From: Gigaspora margarita | Lineage: Eukaryota; Glomeromycota; Glomeromycetes; Diversisporales; Gigasporaceae | Direction: 5' to 3' | Length of the DNA stretch: 64,000 nucleotides | NCBI GenBank assembly: GCA_009809945.1 | Contig: WTPW01000067.1 | Location: 410,781 to 474,780 of the forward strand | Shown: in pieces, positions 55,623 through 64,000 of the stretch | Position numbering within the stretch: position 1 is the first letter of the stretch | Layout: each line of letters opens with the position of its first letter | Notes under the pieces: generated by a model | The model's input: only the letters and a program-made list of their open reading frames with translations | The model's database searches: none | What the model was told of the DNA's origin: nothing | Translations under genes and position numbers: made by a program

Positions 55623-56681
55623 TATAATTTTGGGAAATTGGATTCCATATTACTATTAAAACTATATCATTATTTATCCCCAACTTTTGTCCTGTTCTTA
55701 CATGAATTGCTAATTAAGTATTATATGTAAAATTTTATGCTAAACAACTTTTTTAAAATATAAAGATAGATTGTTTTAGTAAAAAAAATTTTTATATGTG
55801 CTAACTTTGAAAATTTTTGTTTTTTTTTATAAAACATTTTTTTACTAATACAATTTATTTTTGTATCTTAGAAAAAATTGGTTAAACCAAATTTTACATT
55901 ATATCAGATATAGTTTGTTATTGCTTATTTATTTTTATATTTTACTAAGTAAAATTTTTATTTTTTTTAATAAAAATTTTTCTACAAATCGTGTGATTTG
56001 ATTGGTCAGAATTATGTGTGTACATGTTGCAAGTGCAAAAGATTTATATTCTCTATACAATAATACAAATATAAGTAGAGCATGATTTACAATTTTTAGA
56101 TAAAGTTAAAATTTTAAAATCAAATATTTGAATATAAATTTTATTATCAATTAAATTATTTTAACAAAAAACTTAATAAAAATAATTTGTCATTTAAATA
56201 ATTAGCATAAATAAGAAAATTATAAAAAATATAAATTATTTTAAATATTTTAATTAATGTTATAAATAAAAATGAAAATAACTAAAACTAAAAGTTAGAG
56301 ACTTGATTTATCTACTTATATTCTCTTTTATTATCAAAACTAATTCAAAACTCTAATCTTATTATTAAAAAATATACTTTAAAAATTTTTAAAATTTTCA
56401 TATTATAATAATTAAAATTTAGCTATAGCTATTTCTATCTTTAGCTAAATAATTGATAATAATTGCTAGATTTATCTACTAAATCAAATTGAAATAAGTG
56501 ACTATTTATACTAATAAGTCTAATAAGTACAGATAATTCATTATTAGAAGGTTATAATAGTTTTAAATACATTGATTAATCAATTAGTATTATATGGTCC
56601 AGTGCAAAAATGTTGATATACCAATCTTTTCATAATAAAAATTTTTTTCTAAAATTTAATGTAAATGTTTAAATAGCTCAA
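55623..56681. other. AT-rich spacer, nothing recognised
   Basis: Between the pogo-like element and the LINE tail. No frames, no paired inverted repeats. Confidence 0.3.
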
Positions 56682-56711
56682 TTTATTTTTTTTAAATTCG
56701 GCAATCCTGCC
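56682..56711 (-). other. LINE 3' end: stem-loop plus A-run
   Basis: On the minus strand GGCAGGATTGCC (a 4-bp stem) is followed by GAATTT and an A-run, a layout used by some LINEs for recognition of their own RNA. The target duplication partner is outside the window. Confidence 0.5.
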
Positions 56712-56850
56712 TTCTGTGTCTATAGACTTTATTATACAAAAAATAAAACTATATTTATGTATACATATGTATTCTACTCTAACAGAAAGCTCACCCAACT
56801 TTACGTCCAGGTGCGACCCGCCTAGCAATCATTCACCTCGATTAGGACCC

Positions 56851-59800
56851 TCAACTTACTGAGGGTATATTTCCTCCTGTCATTGGCTGGCAATCGCTTG
56901 CCATATCAGTTTTGCCGTTTGAGTTCGGATTCAAATATTTGAATCTAATCCAGGATGACCAATTTGGTTTATGACCCTCCATGATCAAATTGTCTATATT
57001 CGAGTCTGCTAGTTTTCTTGCTCCATTGTGCCACTCTATCTTTCTAAGTAGACCATGTTCCACTACTTGCTGGTTTTCGTCATTTGGAGCAAAGTTTTCT
57101 TTTTCACTACTAACTCTCCTTCCCTTCTTTCTTAGACCTTTTTTCTTCTTTGCGGCATATATTCCCTCTTCTTTTTCCCAGGCATTTTGGATTTCGCATC
57201 TGAAGTTCCAAATATGCTGACGGAAACTTACACTGAACTTTTCGATAATTGCGTCCAAAACTTTCCTGAACAAAGCTTTGTTCTTTATCTTGCTACTTAG
57301 ATTTTCTTTCCATTTTCGGGGAATTAGGCCTTGCATTAAATGGATTCTGTTGGATTTCTTTTCTTCTTCAGCTTTACCAAAGACTCTTCTTATCCATTCT
57401 TCTAATGCTACGTTTACTGAGGTACCTGAGTCTTCTCTAAGTACCCTTTCGATTTCCTCACTCGTTTATTCTTCTATTAAGTTCCAAATCCCCTGGTAAT
57501 CGTCACATCTTGCGAGGTGTTCTAGTGTTTCGGGCTCCCGCTGACAGGTCACACATATGTCCATTTTGTATAGGTCTGGCCTCCTTGTTTTGAGTTCTGC
57601 CATTGTTGGTAATAGATGATTGAGGCACTTTGTTCTGAATATCCATTCCTTGTATTTTTCCCTGTCTATACAACATCTACCCTTATACCTTCCTATAAAT
57701 CTCCATGTTTCCTTCCAATCTATATTACCCTCCTCTTTTTTAAGATTTTTTCTTTCAAATCTTTCTAAACCTAACTATTCTGCATCTTGTATTGCTAGAA
57801 CTACCTGATTCATAAATTTCCTGATCGGACTATCTATTATACAGTTCTTCCAATAAGGAACCACTTGCTGCATCTTTGTCCAAGGCCATCTGAAAGCTAG
57901 ATGTCTAGAACTTCTGGCTCCTTTCTTCGCAAGTTTATCAGCCTCTTCGTTTTCTGTGATTCCACTGTGCCCTTTGACTTTATGGAATTCCACTTTTAGT
58001 TCCTTTAGCATCAAAACTTGGTTAATTTGCCATAACAAACTTGCGTTTTGCATTTTCAGACAACTTCGTAGCTTTTTTGTTTTCTCTGTTTTGTTAATCG
58101 CTTGTATGGCTGCAAGGCTATCTGTATGTACTTGTATGTGTGCACCTTTGGGAGCTACCAAGAGTAGGGTCCAAATTGCTCCTAACTCTGCTCGAGTTGA
58201 TGAAGGCCATTCCTTTAACCCACAGCAAAGGTCACTCTATTATGTTCTGTTTGTGTACCTTCATCATTCCAAGCTAGCCACCCTACTCCCATTCGGGTTT
58301 CTTCTTTTTCATCTGCCTTCAATAAGGAGCTGTCTGTGAAGGCTATAATCTTCTTCCATAAACCGATTTTCTTTCCAATAGCACCTAACTCTTCTATTAC
58401 TTCTTGTCCAACGATATTAGCTAATAGTATGTCCTCAGTCAGTGTACGTATTGGTATTTCGCTCATATTCCTTTCTTCTGCCTTCTGAGTTACAGGAAGT
58501 TTTTCTGCTATATTCTCCCAGGGCACACTTATCTTTCTGTATTTTCCTCTAGGCACATTGCAATTTTCTATCCAATTTCTACTTAGTGATCTTTTAACTC
58601 CCTTCACCTTTTTTCTTGTTTGACGTGAAAGAGAGCTGTCTGTTTTCTCTTCTGCTAGATCATAGCCCTCACACTTCTTAAGTATAGTAAGGCCTTGCTC
58701 GTTCACTGAGTCTTGGGTCCAATGTTCTATTAGGAACTCGCGTGAGGTTTTCTTTTCAGTGATTCTTCTGATTTTTGGTTTGTCTATTGCGTTTCCAAAA
58801 ACCAGCCACTCTCGCTTTCTTCTATTCTTGCTTATCCTTCCTAGATCAGCCTTTATATATGAAAGGTTTTTCTTTTCTAGTGGGACTTTTAATTTTCTGT
58901 TTGAAGTGCCTGTTATTAATTCCTTTTTGAGGCTTTTATACCAATTTGGTACTCTTCCTTTTGCTGTTAAACCTCTTAAATGCCTGATTTGCTTCCATGA
59001 TAGCATTCTTTCACCTTTTGCATCTATAGTTTGCTCTAACAGAAAGAGATGTAGCTTCTTGTCTCTTAGAAATGCTTGTAGATCTGTTTCTTTTAACAAA
59101 CTTGCGATTTCGGTTCCTGTCTCTTCTAATTTGCAGGACCTCTCCAATTCTTCTGATCTAAAGCTGATATTTAGCTTTCTTGCTTCCAGTATTACTTTGA
59201 AGGCTAAGTTGTTCTTTATCTTGCAACTCTCCAATCTTTTTGCCTCTAGACCCAGGATGCAGGATGTACTTTTACAACTTAGCTGTGCCTGCTTCAATCT
59301 CATCCAAACCACCTGCCCCAAATCTCCTTTGTTGTTCAGCCTGGCTGTAATTTCTGTAAAGTGATGTGCGAGTTGGTTTTGCCATAATGATTTTACTCCA
59401 ACAATGTTCGCATGCATCAGAGTTGCATTAGGTGCTGTATACGTCATTCCTGCTTTATTTTTAATTAACATTAATAGAGGGCTTTGTATCTTTTCGCAGT
59501 TTTTACGAGACAGTATACAGTGCTGTAACCTATATTCCAGGCGTGGCAGTAGAACAACATTGTTTATATATGCCATGTGTGCTAATGAGGCCTTTTTTCT
59601 TTTGATTCCACTAACTATTGTTTGGATTTCCTCTTTTCCTATTTTAATAGCATGTTGAATTTCTGCTTTTTCTGATATCCAAACCCCTAAAAATCTCGTC
59701 AACTCCTTTTCTTTCTTAATGGGTATGAACTCGTTATTCGGTCCAAAATTGATACCATCACGTATTCCCTTCTTGTTGCACATGTTTAGTGCCAATAATT

Positions 59801-62481
59801 CTGACTTTTTAGTATTGATCTCGATATCGTTTACTTTATAGAATTCTTCTGCTACCTCGAGTATTTGTTCCAACTCTAATTTATTCCTTGCCAAGTAGGT
59901 GGTATCATCGGCGTATGCTAGCACTGGTACCTGCAGTTCTTGTACTTCGACTGTGTTTCTTCTAATACTAGTCTGCCAAACTAGCTGCATTTTATATCCT
60001 CTGTCTCTCTCTTCTTGGATCTCTACCAGAAGCGGATCGTAAAATATTTTCTATACCAGGAGTGATATAACCTCCCCCTGGTCTATTCTGTCTCCTGCAA
60101 CAAATTTTTCTGTGTTTCCTACTCCTGTTATTACTTCTATCTCTCTATTTTTGTACAGGTTTAAGATAAACTCCATTGTCACTTCTGGGAGCTTGATACG
60201 TTCCAGTGCTAACTGCAACATTTCAATGTTCACCGAATCAAAGAACTTTTTTATATCCTGAAATAGAATCCAAAATTCTTTTTTGTTCTCTCTGGCATCT
60301 TCCAGAATACAATTTAACAGGTGCACCGGTGCTGCTGTACCTTCTTCCGGTAGACCTGCAAAGTTCCTTTCTTTAAAATTGCCTTTTGTTTTAGGATAGA
60401 TCTGAGCCTATTATTCAGAACCCTTACGACCGATTTTCTAAAGGTCTCTATTAGGAGAATAGGCCTCACTATGTTTAACCTATAGTGCCAGTCTTCCTGC
60501 TTGGTTATTGGTTATAGCATACTGAGTTTTCATTTTCTTGGCATGCTTCCTTCCTTTAAGCATCTACTGGCTAGGTATCGGAAAATCTCTTTAGCATATC
60601 TATTAGCCTTCTTTATTATTGGGTATGTAATACCGGACACACCCGGAGCTGACTTGCTTTTAGTTTGTTCTAGTGCTTCTTCCCATTCCTCTTCTGTTAC
60701 TTCTTCCATAAGAGGCTCATACTACTTAGAGTTTATCTCTTCTATTGGGTGGAATCTGTTTCTCTATCTTCTAGGGAGGTTACCTGCTAGAGATGCTCGT
60801 TTTCGGAATTGTTGTGCGAAGTGACTTTTAACTTCCTCTAGTACTTCTCTAGGTTCATTCACTAATTCCTCTTCTCCTTCTTCGGTATCCTTTACTACTC
60901 TGTCTAATTGAATTTTCTTTTGAGGTCAGTCTAACAATCTGTCTATCATACTCCTTTGTCCTTTAACTATCATCTCGTATCTGGCCTCTATACACTCCTG
61001 AATTCTTTTTTCATCCTTATTTTTCTTGGCTAAATGCAACCTTTTTATTAGGATTTTCCACCACGTTTCCAAATTGTCAGATACTGTTGAATAATCCTGC
61101 TTCGCAACTTTCACCACTTCTAGACACCAGCAGTTTTCAAGCGGTTCTATAAAACGTTCTAACTCTTCGACCTCCTAAACTATGATTCCTGTTTCTTTAT
61201 TTTTCCTTAGTTTTCTACACCATTTGCCCAATGACCAAATATCCTTCCTGAGCTTTTTGTTTTCTGCATCTGTATAAGAAATATCTTCTACTACTCGGGT
61301 CTTTTTCTTTTGTGGTAATTTGCTTGCAGCTGATTTCTTTATACTACTCTCGATAATGTTCCATAGCTCATCCAAGGTTTTATTCTTTAGAGTATAATAA
61401 TCCAAAACATCACTCTGTATACTCTCTTTTTCACTATTCTTCGAGAGTTTTCTTTTTAATTCTTTGTTCAATTCGGCTTGGTAGTCTTCCCAATTCTTTT
61501 CTTTAGTTTTTTCGGTATCAATTTCTAGTCTTTTCCTTCTTATTCTTCTGTTTTCTGCTTGACTTCTTTTTCGCAGGTTTAACCCCATTTCTAGCTGCAC
61601 AAGAACTGCTTGATGATCACTGCCCGTTCTGAGCTCCATGTCTTTGATTTTGCATACCAGAACACTTTGCTTCCAGTGACAATCAATCCATATAGTATCA
61701 ATTCTTGACTGTGCTTCCTTGCGTTTCCAAGTTGGTTGTTCTGCAGAGTTGGACTCATAAAAAATATCTGCGAACCTCTTACCCCTTAATAGCTGCGCAA
61801 TTTGCTTCTTTTCCTCTTTTCTGTTTTGTTTGTTTGTATCCAAAATTATGCCATGGTTTAAGTCCACATTGAAGTCTCCCAGGATTACACACCTTTGTGC
61901 TTTCTTTTTTGTTTCGATATTCCTTATACGTTTTTTCAGATATTCTTTTATACTTTTTTGCACCTCTGCGCTTGTTGGTGCCACATATACCACAATAACA
62001 TTTATCGAAAGACCTTTAAAATCCAAAGTTAACTCCAGGATGTATGAGTTTTCTTTGTTCACCTTTACTACATGTTTCTCCCAGTGCTTGTCAATTATGA
62101 TCCCGACACTGGAGCCTTTTTTCTTTCCCTCTTTTGCAGAGGACCAGAAACCCCTTACCTATTATTTCCTTTTAGGAAAAACTTTCCTTCTTTTTCTGAA
62201 AGGTTCGTCTTCGCTAATCCCATAATATTAATCCTCTTTTCCCTCATGAAATCCAAAATATCATCAAGTCTTTCCTTATTTGTTTTAAGCCTGTTTACAT
62301 TATGAAATCCCATTCCTAATATACTGTAATTGTTGTTATTTCCAGCTTGTTCTAATTCTAATTCTTTTTTCCCTTTTCTGCAGTACTTCTTCTCCTCTCC
62401 CTTCGCCTTTGTCTCTCCTCCCCTTGTTCGTTTGGGTAGAGAAAAGTCTCTACCCTTTTCTTTGTAGAGGCCCTTGGCAAC
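56851..62481 (-). pseudogene. LINE ORF2 polyprotein: EN, RT, RNase H (broken)
   Basis: Read from 62481 downward. An AP-type endonuclease domain starts with GMGFHNVNRLKTN, with catalytic motifs GDFN (61879) and GSDH (61621). The RT has motif A QDIKKFFDSVN (60257) and the active-site box AYADDT (59915). RNase H has FTDSS (58334), TRAELGAIW, VHTDSLAAI (58122) and KGHSGITENEEADKLAK (to ~57925), so all acidic residues are kept. C-terminal CVTCQREPETLEHLARC (near 57510-57560) is a Cys/His zinc-knuckle-like motif. The final stop is at 56851. Frameshifts lie near 62158, 60380 and 58230. Stops: TAG at 61175, TGA at 60926, TAG at 60764 and 60722, TGA at 60530, TAA at 60512, TAG near 60010-60012 region upstream of IFYDPLL, TAG at 57775, and a TAA near 57466. 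Several sit where Trp is conserved (for example LL-x-KIFYDPLL). Confidence 0.85.
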
Positions 62482-62483
62482 TT

Positions 62484-63978
62484 TCAGGAGCGATTAGGGA
62501 CGTTAGTCCCCTTATCTGTACTTTTTAGAAGTGTAAGTCTATTTAAAATTTCTGACAAAATTCGGAAAGTTTCTGTTACTACTCGGGTTGTAGGTATGTT
62601 TTCAGAGTTTTTCGATTCAAATTTGCGTCTTGGTTGAATGGGTATGTGGTTCCTTTGTTCCGTCTGATTTTCCTTATGTGTTCTATTTATATCTTTGAGC
62701 CTTCTGTTATGTAATATATACCCGTTTGGCACTTTTCTAAAAAGGTTTGTCGATTCTTTTCCTTTATTTTGTGGCTGTATATAATTCAATCTTGTATAAC
62801 ATGAATCTTTCTTGTTTGTATCTGTGTGATCCATCTGTTTCCATTCTAGTTTAGTATTGTAATAGAACACTCCTGAGGCCTGTGCAGCTTTATAACTTGT
62901 TTCTGAACTGAAGTATACATCGGCTACTCCTCTTTGGTTACCGTGCCGGTTACTTAAAATATGCACTGCCTTCGCTTCTACTTTTTTTAACTGTCGCAAT
63001 AGTAATATGTCTACTGCATATTTGGGCAAATTCTTGATAACTAATTTGTATTTGTTCCTTGACTCTAATTCCTCCAAATCGAATCTTCCTGGAGTTGTTC
63101 TATATGTTTTGCCTTCATCTAAATACACTGACCAACTGTTTTTCAAGGCCTCTTCTTTTCGCTTACTATCTGTTTCTACCTTGATATATGCCGCTTTAGA
63201 CTTTCTTCCATACTGCCATGCTATAATTGATGCTGTGCCAAAAAAACTTAGATATTTTTTAATTACTTTAGCGTCTAATTTTTCTGGAAGGTCCCAAATT
63301 GTGAGATAATATTGTGTTTTTCTTCCTTTTTCTTGTTCCAACAGGTTTTTTTCTGGTGCCCAAATTGAGTTGTATATGTCTTCATGTTTTTTTTGTCTTT
63401 TTTTGTCCTTTATGTCTAATGCCTTAATAGTACTCTGGCTCGGTACTGACTGTTGGGACTTTTCTTCAATCCATAATCCCAGGTTCCGCATTCTGATTCC
63501 AGAAGGAGAGTTTTGCTTTTCTCTAATTTATTAATGCTCGTTACTGTTGACTTATTGTAATCTCCTTCTTGTTCCTCTAAGGTTCTTTTTTCCCCTTTGC
63601 TAATTAGTACTTTCTGGAATTGGCAGGGTATTTTTTCTGGATCGATAATTGTTCTATTTGATGCAGTGGAGTTTTGTGTTTTTTCCTTGCACAGGTTTTC
63701 GCAATTTATTAACTCGCTTTCTGCTTGTGTAATTGTTTCCTTACGCATTGCCTTATGATTTACCCAGTCATATAGTTCAATTGCATTTCGTATTGTTGCA
63801 ATTAGTTGTGGCTGTGCATGCCCAGGAATTTTGCAATGTCTGTGTCTTTTTTGAGCAAGAGCACTTTATGTTCCACCCAAAAGGCCTCTCTTTCCTCTTC
63901 TGATTTATTAAACAAACTCTTAAAAATTTCTACTGCCGATATTTGTTGTGTGGCTTGTCTAATTTGGCTTGGTTGTTG
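62484..63978 (-). pseudogene. LINE ORF1 with two RRM-like domains (broken)
   Basis: Nucleic-acid-binding ORF1 protein, upstream of ORF2 by one base pair. The best-kept frame (63491 to a TGA at 62484) has two RRM-like folds: TQYYLTIWDLPEKLDAKVIK with KAAYIKVE, and NKYKLVIKNLPKYAVDILLL with GVADVYFSSETSYKAAQAS. A basic tail follows. Upstream sequence continues in two other frames: 63748-63416 (MRKETITQAESELINCENLC) and, after another shift near 63815, 63978-63815 (VEIFKSLFNKSEEEREAFWV). So at least two frameshifts exist, and an earlier TAG lies at 63988-63990. The start of the intact protein cannot be placed. Confidence 0.8.
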
Positions 63979-64000
63979 ATGTAATTTCTATACTTGTTTG

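Larger units (their letters stand above)
56682..64000 (-). mobile_element. Non-LTR retrotransposon (LINE), 5' end beyond the window
   Basis: Minus-strand element with ORF1 (RRM-like), then ORF2 (AP endonuclease, reverse transcriptase, RNase H, Cys/His motif), then a 3' UTR. The 3' end has a small stem-loop (GGCAGGATTGCC, 56711-56700) and an A-run (56693-56682). The order EN-RT-RNH is that of the Tad1/I-type LINEs known in fungi. At least five frameshifts and ten stops are present, so the copy is dead. The right window edge cuts it inside the ORF1 region, so its full length is unknown. Confidence 0.9.

Noticed and set aside
58759-59364. Long plus-strand frame opposite the LINE RT/RNase H region
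   Set aside because: Antisense shadow of the well-supported minus-strand ORF2; Phe/Leu/Ser-rich with no domain.
43605-63783. 19-base near match CAGTCATRTAGTTCAATTG at 43605 and 63765
   Set aside because: Isolated, with unrelated flanks (spacer repeat versus LINE ORF1 codons); treated as chance.

Overview
The window looks like a repeat-dense, strongly AT-rich stretch of a fungal nuclear genome, most likely an arbuscular mycorrhizal fungus (Glomeromycotina, Rhizophagus/Gigaspora-like). This is inference. It rests on an F-box protein with 28-residue ribonuclease-inhibitor-type leucine-rich repeats, short GT-AG introns, scattered TTAGGG/CCCTAA motifs, pogo-like transposases and a decayed LINE with an RRM-type ORF1. 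No rRNA, CRISPR array, operon or prokaryotic gene is visible. Only one reasonably intact host-type gene is present (F-box/LRR, 45887-46912), plus one possible small two-exon gene (37277-37535, minus). Everything else recognisable is mobile or repetitive DNA.

Layout. 1-560: right part of an element carrying ~163-bp monomers in alternating orientation. 690-11555: one tandem array with a ~38-bp unit (core AGCTTAAATAATAAAATTAT), cut into pieces by at least six insertions. These are a pogo-like foldback (819-1907), a TA-flanked MITE (1948-2169), a composite block with a tRNA-headed SINE (3920-4684), and three elements with 9-bp target duplications (4768-10738, 10762-11123, 11162-11476). The first of those three contains a 4.6-kb hAT-like element (5931-10533), which itself holds two further hAT-like elements (6053-7552, 8216-9911) with palindromic arrays. 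12953-15666: a pogo-like transposon (damaged two-intron transposase) inserted in a dispersed repeat whose uninterrupted copy lies at 21502-21825. 16323-21250: a decayed minus-strand coding sequence split by two TIR elements. 22800-24726 and 28771-36035: two copies of one TA-flanked TIR family. The first carries a foldback. The second is opened by a large insertion, a poly(A) retroposon and a 9-bp-TSD element that holds a foldback, which in turn holds a hAT-like element.

36036-45886: lower repeat density, several short MITEs, a mariner-like element with a nested MITE, and the small GC-richer gene candidate. 45887-47073: F-box/LRR gene and its decayed 3' repeats. 47500-51145: foldbacks and MITEs. 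51627-55620: a second full-length pogo-like transposon (transposase with a long intron and one in-frame stop). 56682-64000: a minus-strand APE/RT/RNase H non-LTR retrotransposon, broken by frameshifts and stops and running off the right edge.

How the parts relate. The two transposase-bearing elements share termini or style with non-autonomous elements in the same window (12953-15666 with the MITE 38426-38689; 51627-55620 with the foldback 819-1907), so cross-mobilisation is plausible. The LINE is a candidate source of the enzymes that placed the two poly(A)/TSD retroposons. Repeated copies inside the window act as natural empty-site controls for several insertions, so insertion boundaries and order can be read directly.
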